From: Sphagnum compactum
Lineage: Eukaryota > Bryophyta > Sphagnopsida > Sphagnales
Length of the DNA stretch: 64,000 nt
Direction of reading: 5' to 3'
NCBI GenBank assembly: GCA_965153455.1
Contig: OZ234502.1
Span: 723,267 to 787,266 of the forward strand
Made by a program: the position numbers and the translations under genes. This document shows positions 23,140 to 35,356 of the stretch, piece by piece. How positions within the stretch are numbered: the first letter of the stretch is position 1; each line of letters opens with the position of its first letter. Below the pieces are notes generated by a model. The model saw only the letters and a list, made by a program, of their open reading frames with translations, searched no databases and had not been told where the DNA came from.

Positions 23140-26100
23140 AGAGAGGGTTAACAGGTAGCCCTGGGAACTTCAAAAGCCAATACCAGACCAAGAGTGGTGG
23201 TAGTCAATGTAATAGAAATACCTAGTATTTGGGTGCACAAACAAACTCAAATCTTGTAGCTGCTCAGTCTTTCTAGCTTGGGCTGACTATAAAATATGTG
23301 TTGCCAAGTGAAACTGCTATTTTACATCTTCAGGTTCTTTTTTCTCTGAACAGAATCAAGACTCCACTATTTTGGGAAAGATTGCTTGTCCTTGAGGAAC
23401 ACATATTTTGGTGGGCAAGAGCACAAATTCCAGAGTAATTTTTATTCTATTCATGTACACAAATGCCAGAATACCAGGACAAAGGGGCTGCTGCTCTCAC
23501 ACAAAATGCCAAGTTTTTTGGAACCAAATTAAAACTTGTGGCTCAGAAGGTGTGTGTCTGTTTGGAGCTCTAGATCCTGGTGGTGGCTTTGGACATTTGC
23601 TTTTTTGCAGCTCAGCCAGCAGGATCCTGAACAAATGTCCAAACTTTGACTGTTGTTGCTGGTGAATGTGGCCAGTGCAGACACAAAGTAGTACTACTGA
23701 TCCCAGTTTTCAAGGGAGCCAGCCACAAAGATGATCAACCAGATGATCATCCATCTGGAGCAAAATCCTTGCACTGGCAAAGCTTGCAGTACACACAAAA
23801 ATGTGCACAGGTTTAAAAAACCTACAGTCTCTTCACTTTCCTCTCACACTTGCACCAAGGATTGTATGTCTCTTAGAACCCAACTGATACTTCTGTCATG
23901 AACCACCACCACCACCACCACCACCACCACCACACCTGAAATCAAAAGAGCCAATGTAGCTAGCTAGGGCCAATGCAGCTAGACCCCACCCACCCTGCAG
24001 ATCATAACTGTTCTGGACAACTGTAGATTTACACTTGTGCATGACAGAAAAGGTCTCCAAATTCCTCCCCAAACTCTGTACAAAAATTACGCATGTAAGG
24101 GACAAGTTCCAATACACAAAACAAAAGGATCACAAGAATTACACAACTACTGCCAGTTCAAATTTCCATTGACAAGTGCCAAATGGGTAGTACCTAAACA
24201 CCTCCAACATTCAAAATGGTTAGTGGGTGTTCCTCCGTAGTCCAGCTGGTTTTGAGAAAATTTGCTGACATGGTATCCATTTTTTTTTGTAGAGGATAAT
24301 GGCAGTCCTAGAGGCTCTTCCATGTTTTGAGTGTGGTAGCCTGAACCGGGGGACTGAAAAACATGAAAGAGCCAAGAGGGCTGCCATTATCCAGTGTAAT
24401 GAATGGGCAATTTTTTTCATTCATCTGAACAGATTGGAAAGAAAGCCTGGCAATGAAAAAAATCAGAACTCAAACCTTACACATGGAAGAATTCTTCCAC
24501 CATGTATGATGATGCCTGGCAAATATTCTGCCTGACAAGGAACCTCCAAATACAAAGGAAAGAAATTGCCCATTCTTTATGGCTCTCAGAAGCACAGAAG
24601 CTTCAATCCATAGCCTGACTAACCCGAAGCCTCATTGTTCTCCTTGACCTTGTAAGTCCGTAGCTAAAAATGGCTAACGAGCTAGGTAGCAACCTTGACT
24701 ATGTACAATATTCACCACCTTTCACATGACTACAGGCTATAGCATGCTATGAACCTAGTCTTGGCACTCAAGGTCACAGAGTTTGCTCACCAGCAATATG
24801 AGAGTGCTTTTCTTTTGCATTCTTCAGACCAGTGTACATAACTGGTTAAAAACTGGCCCTTAGCGGCGAGACCTGGCCTAGACTTAGCCTAAACCTAACC
24901 TAGACCTTACCTAGAACCGTGACAACCCTAATCCTAATTGAGTACCTAATGAAACTGCAATAAAAGCAATAGCCCAATATTTCATGGAGGCACATCATGG
25001 TGCCTGTGTGCATCATTATGTAAGGTTCGTAAAATATCATTTGTGAAGCACAAAAAAATTGTCATATTCCATTATGATTTTTGTATGTTTTGTTTTCGAA
25101 ATACAAACATATTCTCTTTTTTGGGCTGCCCAGAAAATGACATACTTCACATGCAGTGGTGACTTTGTTGGCACTCCAGGAGTAACAAGTACTTAGTTCA
25201 TTTTTGTAGCAGGATTAGGTGAGTTGTATGGCATCTGCATTAGAGTCAACAACATATGATTGTTGTTGGCAGGCAAGTGAAATCCCGAGTGCATGAAATC
25301 CCCTTCATTTACAACTTCCAAATGGCAAGAGCCAAACGAGTATAAACTAAAAGAAGTCAGTCAGGCTTGAAAGGTGTTAGGAGAGGGGGTAACTAACTAG
25401 TGCAGAGGAGCATGTTGGTGATCTCAATGACCAGCAAAACGGAACTTGTGTGGGTGGGCAGCAAGCATCATCACAGGGACCCCCATCCATCTCTCAAATG
25501 TTGGTCCTCTGTGTGACAAAACACAATCTACAATCTTGTATGATTGTGTAAGCACCCATGATCTCCGCTGACATTTACTACTCGTGCCTTGAACTTGTTG
25601 TCACAGCAGATTGATGTGTTCAAATTGCCAGAGATCTGATCCCCATTTAGTGAAGAAGAAGAAAACACATGGGGGTGGTTGTGCTGTGATCCCTATGCAG
25701 AGTGTTGGCACATAGTACCTACATTAATTGGAAAAAACCAAAAGGCAACAACAAAATGTCAGAAAACCAAAGCCCACAAAAATTTTCACTTCCAATTGGA
25801 GATTTCAACATTGCAGCTTGTTGACTCTTTGAGGAGCAGCAACAACAACAACAAAAGTCCTAAGAACTACACACTTTGAGTACAATTATGCTTGGACTTT
25901 TTTACCTCTCCCCCACTCCCCAAAACACTGTGACCCCATCCACCCAACCTAGTACCATTTATTGAATCTTTTTGTTTGTCCTTCACCATCCCGCAATCTC
26001 TCTTCCAAATCCCTTCAATTTCCAAACTATAAGTGAACTTGGCCTTCCAAAGAAATGTGATTTTTTCCTTTCAGATCTTTGAACAATAAGCATGCCCAAT

Positions 26101-29100
26101 ATCCTAGGCCTTTTTATGGGGAGGAAAAAAGAGGGTCTCATACCCAAAAATGAAGGCTTACTTACTACACAAGAGTTTGAACTCTAGACAACTAGAGCCT
26201 ATATAAGATATACCATAAGTGGATAGTGGGTTAGGCATAAATTAATTCGAAAATGAAGTGTTTAATGTTTTTTTTCATGAAATTGCCTCATCTTTGGAGA
26301 TCATTTTCAAAGAGTGCTTAATTTTCAAAAAATTCTTCGAAAAGAGTTGAAAAATGGTTTAAAAAGTTGTCTTGGAAATTAAAGCACTCAAGCTTCAATA
26401 AGTAGAGAAATAATCATCAAATGCCTCATTTCATATTAGAAAGAAAGACGTACCTCTTTTTAATGCCCACATAGTCTTGCATGTGTAAATGACAAAGAAA
26501 CAACATGTTGGAAACTACTCCATACTACTTGGTACTTTTACTAAGTCCAAACAACTTCCATAGGTTCTTGCATTGAGTCAATTGCATCATTTTTATGTAT
26601 CTCATCTCCATCAAGTTCTCCTTTTGACTTTGAATTGTCATTGAGGTTAGGCCGGCCCTATCTTCAGCATATATATTTGCCACAAATTTTCTCATGCTAT
26701 AGCTACACTCGAATCAAAATAGATGTTTAGGATATCTTCCACAACAAAATCCTTTTGCAAGACGTGCCTAATGTAAATTAATGTAAAAAAATTATACACT
26801 TGTTGTATCTACTATTTAAAAATTCAATCAAAAGTGCCTTTGTTTTTGAAAAAAGTTATTAGGCATGCAATACCTAACTGACTATCCACCTACAATAGTT
26901 TCAAAGCTTACTACCCATCTAGGGTTTTCAACCAAGGTGTCAAAGAGAAAGTGTTCTCAAACTCTTTTTTGATGAAAGTATTGAAGTGAAAAGTACAAAT
27001 AAGAAGCAAGGTCAATATTTTGCTATGAGAGGGGATTCTTCTTTGTGTCGATTGCCATATCCCACCAAATTGTCTTCCCACCAACCTGATTGGGATTTTT
27101 CCATTGTGTCCAATTTTGCATTCCACTAACCTCGTTTTTTCACCAAAATCATCAAGTTCACGTCTTTTCTCTTGTTGTTCTATAGAAAGAGGTGGCCTTA
27201 TTATGTACTTCATACACTAAAGGATCTTGTAATGAGGAGTATACAAATTGTGTGATGCCATTTCAAACAAGGAGGAATGTGGGTTGTGTTAGAGGAAAAA
27301 TGAAATCCTATTACAAGTGGCAAGTTTTAAACTCATTGCACAAATGTGCCCATCATATGACAATGGGGTTGATGCAAGTTATCCAAGGTCAAATTAGTAT
27401 AGTACTACTACCAAGTAAAACTCAATACTTTCTACTTTTTGCAACAAAGAAATTTGATCAAAGGATTGACTTTCTTGTGAATAGTTCGGAATAGGCAATT
27501 ACTTTTCAATACCTAATCATGAGTTGAAAGTAGGGATTAGGGCCTATTGCAACCTAAGTCACCTTTAAAAATTTACAAGAAAGCCTAACAAGATGGATAT
27601 GGATCGATCAAGAAGGGATTATGACCTTGAAGGCCATTTCCATTCTTGAGTGGTGGCATGTTTAAAAACCAAAGGATAAAAAGAAGCCAAAGTCTTCAAG
27701 CAAGCTTCAAAGCCTCAACCTATGCTCTCAAACATGGAATAGAATAAATACAAAAAGATTGCATTTTGTTTGCCAGGTATGGAGCCATAAGTCATAATTT
27801 GATTGTCCTAAGAAGCTTACATTTTTATTGTAAATAGTATGTTCTAAAATGAATTTTTTCGTATGTTCCATTACAGATTCCCACGAAGTTTCCTTCTGTT
27901 CTCATCAAGTTTCCAGAAACTCTAAAACACAAGAAGGTGATTGTTCTTTCCCCACATTTGTAAGTTTTGAGACTTTGTGCTCTGAACTTTTCTTTGCGTG
28001 TGTGTTTGCAGCTGGTTTTTCCTGCTTCTTGTGAAACAATTATGCATGAGTGCACACCAAATTCAAGTGGAAAGTGTAGGAGCATTCAGCAGCTACGAGC
28101 TAAGAATCTACCATAGTTTCTCCTTTATAGATCATGTTTCAATTTGCTGCCCCTCTTGCTTCTTTCTTAAGAGATCACTCTCTATTAGTTCAAAACCTTC
28201 AAGGAGAGTGTGTAGGAGCATTAGGCCAAGCTAGGAGCTAGAAGCTACAAATTAGCCAAAGTTCAAACTTTATTATTCAAGGAAGAACCATGTCAAACTT
28301 AATAAGCTAAATTTTATTGTTTTGTAGTGGTGGTAATTCATACAAGAAAGTTGCAAAGTGGTCTGTAATCTTGCATTGGACCGAGTAACTACCAATTGAG
28401 CATGGTGGGTCTTGGAGTTTAAGTAGTAGTTATTATGAAAAGCAGTTGAAAGCAGCTACTTCTCTTGCAAGAGTTATATACTACGATTTTGGGGCTAGCA
28501 AATATAGAGCTTTGCACCAGTGTTCAAAAGATGCTTTAGCTCGGATTCTAGAATTCAGAGAAAAGTCTTAAAATAAACGAAAGCTACTAGAGGAAGACCA
28601 TAGGAATAAGATGCCTGGTAAAAGGTTAGAGCTGATTTAGTATGATTTGTTTTAACATATGTTGAACAAGTTGCAAAGTTTTGTAAGCACGAAGTAGATA
28701 AGTTTGTTGTTTCGTTTTATTTGAATTACATATGAATACATTTCAATGTGACACACTCTCCTTCCTTCCAAAACATGCTCACAACACTTACTTCACAAAG
28801 CCTATACAAGCCCTATGCAAAGGAATACTCAAGTACAAAGGCCTTGGATTTGGTTCCTTGCACACATATCTTTTGTATAGAACTCCATATGCACACAAAT
28901 ATGTAAGAGATAAATCTCCACTGTCCATATAAAATAGAGAAGAAATCATTCAAGATCATTCAAGACCGATGGCAATTTATGCACAATCCTATTCTTTGCA
29001 AGGTTTGCAAAGTTTATGCTTGATTCAAAATGGAAAGGCAATTACGTTGTGAAAGCTTCTCAAATTAAGAGAAATATATTTTTCTTAGATGTGGCAAATC

Positions 29101-29330
29101 ATGTCAAAGTTGAAAAACAATCAATTACTTACATGAATAATGAAAGACTATTTTATGACCTTGCAGATTAAAACCTGCAACAAAGCAAAACTTTCTGAGT
29201 TGTCGATGGTGGCAAGCATATGGAGCCAATACTCCAGAGTTGCAACACATGGCTACAAGAACAAGTCCAGTTACATTGTGACATGCATTAGCTGGTGAAC
29301 ACAAGTGCAGCAGATTCAACTTCATTTCCT
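23140..29330. other. Intergenic DNA, no recognised gene
   Basis: Contains a (CCA)n microsatellite at 23903-23935. A pair of direct repeats begins tgtaggagcatt (28075 and 28211), each preceded by a purine-rich run, like a fragmentary LTR boundary. Open frames such as 26911-27213 (minus) and 27192-27494 show no family features. Confidence 0.5.
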
Positions 29331-29335
29331 CTAAG

Positions 29336-29600
29336 AGGTGAAATTGCTTGACAAGGTTGCCAAATGATTTAGTGTATTAAAATTGAATGACCTCTACAAG
29401 GGTGCTAAATGATTTAGTGTAGGAGGCAATTAAATCAATTAACCTGTACAAGGGTGCCAAATGATTTATTGCATGAGTTGAAATCCATTGATGTCTACAA
29501 GGGTGCCAAATAATTTAGTGTATGTGGTGAAATCAATTGACCTCTACAAGGGCAAATTATTTAGTGTCTCAGTCAAAAATCTATTTTTGATGATTTAGTG
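29336..29600 (+). repeat. ~49-bp minisatellite, 5-6 units
   Basis: acaagggtgccaaatgattt followed by agtgta recurs at 29351, 29396, 29448, 29497 and 29546, with 'gaaatcaattgacctct' between. Confidence 0.8.
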
Positions 29601-30086
29601 TATGCATTTGTAACATTCTGTTGCAAGACAATAATTTTGTTCCAAGTTATCAAATTAAGTCTTTGGTTGAATGGGTTTGAGAAGGAGGACGAAGCAGCTT
29701 AGACCTCGATCTAGAGCCTAATTCTCTGTGCACCCATACTGTTTTAGCTCACCAAAGTTCCATTTCTGAGTTTTCTTTTGAAATAACTTTCTAGTAGCTT
29801 TACTCCATGCTTGGATTTCTAGTACCTGTACTTGTTGCTGGACAGTGACCTCAAGTGGTGGGTAATAGAGGTAAAATAATCTCATGGTCTAGAGGTTGTT
29901 TGAAGAAGCTGCGATAATTGTCTTCTTCAAGTTTATGCCTGGTGGTGCTGCATGCAGCATGCACCCAATACCACCACACTTTATCCCATAAGCTTTGCCC
30001 AAATTTGAAATGTCAAGCGTGACAGCATGATTGTACAACTCCTGCTTGTTTGGAGATGAGATGGTGTTGGAGATGTGGGTGGTGTT

Positions 30087-31790
30087 TTATTTTGTATCTG
30101 GGTGGTGGGTTTCTGTATTTTCAAGAAGCTCTTGAATAAATGTTTGGCAATTTGTTTGCACTGATCCCCTGTCTGCCACCACAGCATTGAAGGCCAGGTC
30201 TCTGAGCTTTTGGACATTGTCTCTTGCAGCTCTCCCTGGACCTTCAGTCATGAGAGACTTCACAGCCCTGCAAACCTTGGCCTTTGTCTTTGTCTTGTTT
30301 GAACCAGTGTTGGGCGGTTCTTGACTCTTATGAAGAAACATTGGTTTTGGTTCCAGTTCTGATTAGTAAAAACAGAATCGGAAGTGGGTCTGATTTTGGA
30401 ACTGGAACCAGGTTCTCTATTTTTTCAAAGAATAGGAACCAAACTGGAATTAGGATCTTGGTTTTTTAGGAACTAGAACTGGATCCAAGCTCGAATCGTT
30501 GGTGATTGAAAGGATGGAGACTGAAATTCTATTGAGGGTTGTTGCAGGGAGGAAGTGATGATGATGATGATGATGAGGAAGTTGAGGAAGTTGTTTTGAG
30601 AGTTTTAAGTAGACTGTGCTCAGACGGTCTTATACCTGCAGTTCATGTGTTGCTCAGCTTGGAGGGGCCAAGCAAGCATGGGCTGAAGCTGGAAGCTGCT
30701 TCCATAGCCACTGTAAGCATGGCTCTAGATCTGTTGTTGGATGGTCCTGGAGCTTCGTCTTCTGCGCAATAGTAGCTGCTGGACCTCCATTGCAGCTCCA
30801 AAGATCGGAAGCTGCTGGGGTGAAATATGCAGGTGGCAACATTGGACCCACTGGCAGAATCCGTAGAAGACGACCCTACAGAAGAAAACAAAACCAAAGA
30901 CCAAGCTCAGATGTTTCCGATGGGAAGGAACTGAGATCAGTGCAATTGCAGCAAGCTTGAAGAATCTCATTACCTGCCCATTGCTGTCGCTTCCTCCATA
31001 CAGCGTCGTTTGCAACACATCGATGTTTCGAGGCTCGGGATCGTAGAAGGTGTTGGTGAGAACGCCCGCGGCTTTCAGCGTCACCACGCTGCTCTTCAAG
31101 TAGGGTTCATAATCATAGAAAGTAGGATCTAGTACAGAGGAAGGCAAATCAGCTATCCGCGTGGTCGGAATACCAGGAATAACGGTGACAAGCTCGTCGT
31201 CGTCGTCTGCAGCACGAGGCAATCGTCCTTGCTTTACACGCCCCGGCATGTGCAGGAATGTGCAGAGCAAGCTCGTCGCTGGAGATGGGAACCAAACCCA
31301 TCACGGAATCTTGAACTTGTCCGCTACCATCTGTTCTACAACCAATGCAGCCCATCATCACATTGTTCAAGCTCTTTTCTGCTGCAGCTCTCACGGACAA
31401 CAGACTCTGAAGAATTCTTCTTCTCTCTTTTCCTCATAGGAATTTTGATATCTTAGGGTTTAGGGTTTAGAATCATGGCTAAGGTCGAGGAGCTGATGGT
31501 GGGTTTGTGGGCTGGGGGAGGGATCAGAGACGGCTTAGGGTTTAGGGCTGGGACTTCCTTTGCCTGTGACCAACCAAGGAAAAGGTGGCAGATGAGACAC
31601 ACTGGAGGAGGAGCTGCAAGACCATTCTCTTCTACTGCTGCAAACAGCTTCTCCATCATCTCTTCGGCCACTGGCCATTCAAACTGGACGTGGTGGTGGT
31701 TCTATCACGTTGATGCCCTGCAGATCGATTACAGCTGCTGCAGTTTCTACAATTCTTCCGATGCTACAGGTTCTAATGATCAAAGTTGTT
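30087..31790 (-). pseudogene. UDP-glycosyltransferase (UGT) pseudogene, PSPG region lost
   Basis: Minus-strand blocks match plant family-1 UGTs, which transfer sugar from UDP-sugars to small molecules. From the 5' side: EEMMEKLFAAVEENG...CLICHLFLGWSQ (31671-31564); intron 31563-31331; MVADKFKIP, then an in-frame TGA (31303-31301), WVWFPSPATSLL, then ELVTVIPGIPTTRIADLPSS and VLTNTFYDPEP (to 30974); intron 30973-30876 (GT-AG, 98 nt); LPVGPMLPPAYF...LEPCLQWL (30875-30654); finally AVKSLMTEGPGRAARDN to HHPDTK and stop (30267-30087). All three junctions keep phase 0. About 130 residues, including the PSPG sugar-nucleotide motif, are absent between 30636 and 30267, where a hAT-like MITE sits. A frameshift near 31690 separates the block from its N-terminal part, and no N-terminus is recognisable beyond 31800. 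Dead gene; family assignment is strong. Confidence 0.85.
30305..30510. mobile_element. hAT-like MITE remnant inside the UGT pseudogene
   Basis: Begins cagtgttgggcggttcttga, the same terminus as the 41.66-kb element (tagtgatgggcagttcttga), and continues with 'ttggttttggttccagttct'-type sequence shared with it. The right end is diverged. It lies just outside the last UGT exon. Confidence 0.65.
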
Positions 31791-31900
31791 GAGCAAGTCT
31801 CCATTCTGGTGGCAAGAACTTCTTCTTCCTTGAATCATATTGTCGGAATTGAGATAGTTCTTCACCCCAAGAGAAAGAACGCGAAGTAGTCTACGGACGG

Positions 31901-32395
31901 CTTCTTCTTCTTCGTACCCAGAATTGGGCTTTTCTGAGTACAAAACCAAAACCGGGCTTCTTCTTCTTCTTCTTCGTACCCAAAATTGGGCTTTTTCTGA
32001 GTACACAAACAAAACCGGGCTTCTTCTTCTTCGTACCCCAAATTGGGCTTTTTTTAGTACACAACCAGAACTGGGCTTTTTCTGAGTACTCAACCAAAAC
32101 TGGGTTTTTTCTGAGTACTCAACCAAAACTGGGCTTCTTCTTCTAAGTGCCCCCAATTGAGCTTTTTCTGAGTACACAACCAGAACTGGGCTTCTTCTGA
32201 GTATACAACCAAAGTTAGGCTTCTTCTTCTTCATACCCAAAATTGGGCCTTTCTGAGATCAACAACCGAAACTAGGCTTCTTCTCCTTCGTGTCCAAATT
32301 GGGCTTTTTCTGAGAACACAACCAGAACTGGGCTTTTTCTGAATACACAACCAAAACTGGGCTTCTTCTGAGTGCCCAAAACTCAGCAAGACTTT
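31901..32395 (-). repeat. 29-bp minisatellite with interspersed CTT-rich units
   Basis: Alternation of a 29-bp unit (gggctttttctgagtacaca + accaaaact) and a 27-33-bp unit (gggcttcttcttcttcgtac + ccaaaatt), about 17 units. On the minus strand it stays open for long stretches and reads like VYSEKAQFW / RRRSPVL repeats. It lies directly beyond the 5' side of the UGT pseudogene. I do not call it a protein gene. Confidence 0.85.
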
Positions 32396-33188
32396 GAGAC
32401 TTCTGGAGTACTTCGTACTTAGGGTAGATAGGCCAGTGGGTGAACACTTAAGGGCTGGAAGAGCTAGTATTCGTTCTCTCGTCACTTTTAGCTTTGGAAC
32501 TCCCAACACATTAGGTAGCCCTCCACCTAACGCCTCTATAGCCATTTATACAACTGCATTCCATTAAAACATGAGTGAGATACAGATGCCCAAAACAAGG
32601 GGGGTCGGAAAATAAAAAATTGGCTTCCTTCTGAACATGTTTTCTCCCATGTGCATCCAATGTGCACTATATTACTGAACATGCCAAACCTGATTTGTGA
32701 ACATTATTTTTCCTATTACCAAACAAAATTTAATTTAATTTAATTCCATTCAAGTTCTTTTATGAAAAAAAATCCTCAAACGTGTGATGTTTGCTCATAG
32801 AAACTTTTTTGTTTAAATCAAGATTTGTATGAATTAACGGTTATGATCTAATTTGTACTTTGCATATAACAATTTTGAAGGTGCCACACTAGGGGAGCTT
32901 CTCCGTTGTCACACTTCAGTTTGTAGCAATTTCGATGGCTCGAGCACCATCGCCATAGTTGTTGAGCTCCTACTCAACTTCTCGCATTCCTTGTCATGTT
33001 CAAGCATTGGAGAGCTCTGGAGATGTTGCTCATCTTCTTGAACCAACTTTTCTTCTCATGCAACTTGCTACCAACAGCTAGAGCTTTTACTCATCTTCTT
33101 GATGGTTTTCTTCACACATGAGCTAGTAAGTCCCAACAGGGAGCTTGGTGACAACTTTTAATGTTGTTGTGGTCTAACTTGTGATGAA

Positions 33189-33850
33189 GCTTTTGGTAAT
33201 TTTATGGAGTTCGACCTATACCTTTTGATCATTTCATGGTCCTCTAACTAGACCTCTTCTCACTATTTTTGGCCTTGCATTCTCCCATTTTGAAATTTGT
33301 TGTTGCCATGCTCATTTTCTAGTCTTATCATCAAAGTTCAAATTAATTATTGCTAAAGCTTTTGATGGTTTTATAATGTTCAACCTAGACCTCTTCCTCA
33401 TCTCATGGTATTCTACCTAGAGCTCTTGCTCACTATTTTTGGCCCCGCAATAATCTCTAACTTTGAATTTTGATGTCGCCATGCTCATTTTTTTTGGTTT
33501 TATTGTCAAAGCTCTCTAATTATTATTGGAGCTTTTGATGGTTTTATGGAGTTTGACCTAGACCTCTTCCTCATCTCTTGGTACTTTACTTAAAGCTCTT
33601 TGTTATTTATTCTAGGCCTTGCACTTTCCCAAGTTTGAACTTTGATGTTGCCATGTTCATTTTCTAGTCTTGTTGCCAAAGCTCTTTGATTATTGCTAGG
33701 GCTTTTGATGGTCTTATGATGTTGGACCTTGACCTCTTTTTGATCTCTTGGTACTCTAATTAAACCTCTTTGCTCTTTATTATTGGTGTTGCATTCTCCC
33801 AAGTTTAATCTTTGTTGTTGCCATGTTCATCTTTTGATTTTGATGTGGAA
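33189..33850 (+). repeat. ~170-bp tandem satellite-like repeat, 4 units
   Basis: Units begin at 33189, 33358, 33531 and 33701 (gcttttgatggttttatgga-like) and share 'gacctagacctcttcctcat', 'gccttgcattctcccaagtt' and 'gttgccatgttcattttcta' blocks. Periods are 169, 173 and 170 bp. Confidence 0.88.
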
Positions 33851-34361
33851 GTTTTTTTTCATGTTTGGACTAATATAACTTAACATACCTATTAAGTTAA
33901 CCTATGTATGTAGGTTACTTAGTAAAACCCTACTTCATAACATAGGCTACTTTATAAGTTACTTAACTAAACATAAGAACTTTACTACACCTAATTTGTT
34001 TAAATATACTTAAAATATGTTACCCTATTAAAAAAGTTAACATAGGTAGGTTTGCCTAGGTTCCTAGCTTTAGGTTTTTTGTCAATTCAACTTATGTAGC
34101 CTCATTACAATATATTTTATCAAGTTTGTTACCACCTCAAGTTTGTGCAACTAGATGCAACTATGATGTGACTAGATGTGACATAATTATCCTAGGTTTT
34201 TTTTATACCTTAGAATGCCTAGGTTAACATAAGCTAGGTTAGTAAATAGCATAGGTTGACAAACTAGTTCATCTTAAGTCAACTTAGGGTAATTAAGGTT
34301 AATTCAAAGCTAAAATTTTTGAGTTTTATAACTTTTTGTTAAATATAATTAGTACACAAAA

Positions 34362-34430
34362 TGTGGTAATGCAATGGATGAAAACTTGAACCCCAAAGTG
34401 AAGGTGAAGGGTTCAAGTCTTCACTGTTGC
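34362..34430 (+). repeat. tRNA-like (SINE-head-like) unit
   Basis: gtggtaatgcaatgga followed about 30 bp later by gggttcaagtct. Flanks share an upstream aactttttgtta-like block with the 51.3-kb unit, suggesting one family. Confidence 0.4.
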
Positions 34431-34568
34431 AACCTATGATACTTAAGTCACTTGGTTTAGGTTAAGTAACATAGTCTAAGCTTCTTGGGCTAAGGAAATT
34501 CGATGTTTGTTTTTAGTTTAGGCCACCTAGCTTAGGTTAAATAACCTAAGTTGCCTAAAATAAGTGTT

Positions 34569-35138
34569 AGCCTAGTTACATTAGAGGAAACATAACATGC
34601 ACAAGAATTTGGATTGGACATGGTGACGCTCCCTTCTCACACCTCACATGTTTTTCAACCTCTAGATGTCTTTTGTTTCAAACCATTCAAGATTACATGT
34701 AGGAAGAAAAAAGATGAGGCCATGGTTAGAAATAATTACCTTGAACCTAACAAAGTGATGTTGGTTAGTTGGGTGGACTATGCATTGCAATAGGCCTTGT
34801 CCAAAAAAACCATTATGGTAGGGTTCAAGGTCATAAGGATATGGCAATTAAACAACAAGGCTATGGATGAAAAGTTAGGCCTAAGCAAGGTTTTCATAGA
34901 TGTTAAGATAGTAGGTGATGAAGATGATGAACACATTCATGAAGAAGAAAAGATGGATCATGAATCACAATGGGCTGTTGGGTGATGATGTACCAATTGA
35001 AAATGAAAAAAATGAAGGCAAAAATCCACCTTCACCACCACAATAGTGGTATTACGTGGAAATGCCACTAAGCCCCATCAATGCAAACACCTACACTAGT
35101 CAACCCTTTAGTGGTGAATTTGGACTCCCTAGATTCTA
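34569..35138 (+). pseudogene. 3' fragment of a DDE_1 (pogo-like) transposase
   Basis: One frame reads VTLEET-stop-HAQEFGLDMVTLP, then SHTSHVFQPLDV, CFKPFK, a basic stretch, NYLEPNKVMLVSWVDYAL, then stop-ALSKKTIMVGFKVIRIW and NNKAMDEK, followed by an acidic tail. The (L)P-HTSH--QPLDV and GF--IRIW-LN motifs are characteristic of the family. In-frame stops occur at 34593-34595 (TAA) and 34791-34793 (TAG). Homology may run on to about 35138 past another stop. The catalytic D motif upstream is missing, so this is a truncated relic related to the copy near 15.5 kb. Confidence 0.8.
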
Positions 35139-35356
35139 GAATAGACATTCAACCATAATTATGTTTGAGAGAAAAGGCATTGGCATTTCAAAACATTTAT
35201 CGCAATTGTTAGCAATAAAGACCAAGGGTAAAAAACATATAGTTGATTATAACCAATCACAGGTGGTTACTTCAACTGAATACTTGAATATCATGTAACA
35301 AAAGTTATATAGTGGAAATTTAACACATTCCCACAAATTTCTTAATATTTGTTTTT

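Noticed and set aside
24230-24275. ctccgtagtccagctggttt resembling a tRNA-Glu 5' half
   Set aside because: No matching anticodon arm or B box downstream; not enough for a tRNA or SINE call.
31475-31792. 105-codon plus-strand frame
   Set aside because: Antisense shadow of the minus-strand UGT exon, which has clear family motifs.
31773-32240. 155-codon minus-strand frame with repeated VYSEKAQFW text
   Set aside because: Translation of a minisatellite; kept as a repeat rather than a protein.
33189-33850. CRISPR-like regular repeats
   Set aside because: Units are contiguous ~170-bp tandem copies without spacers, in a plant nuclear context.
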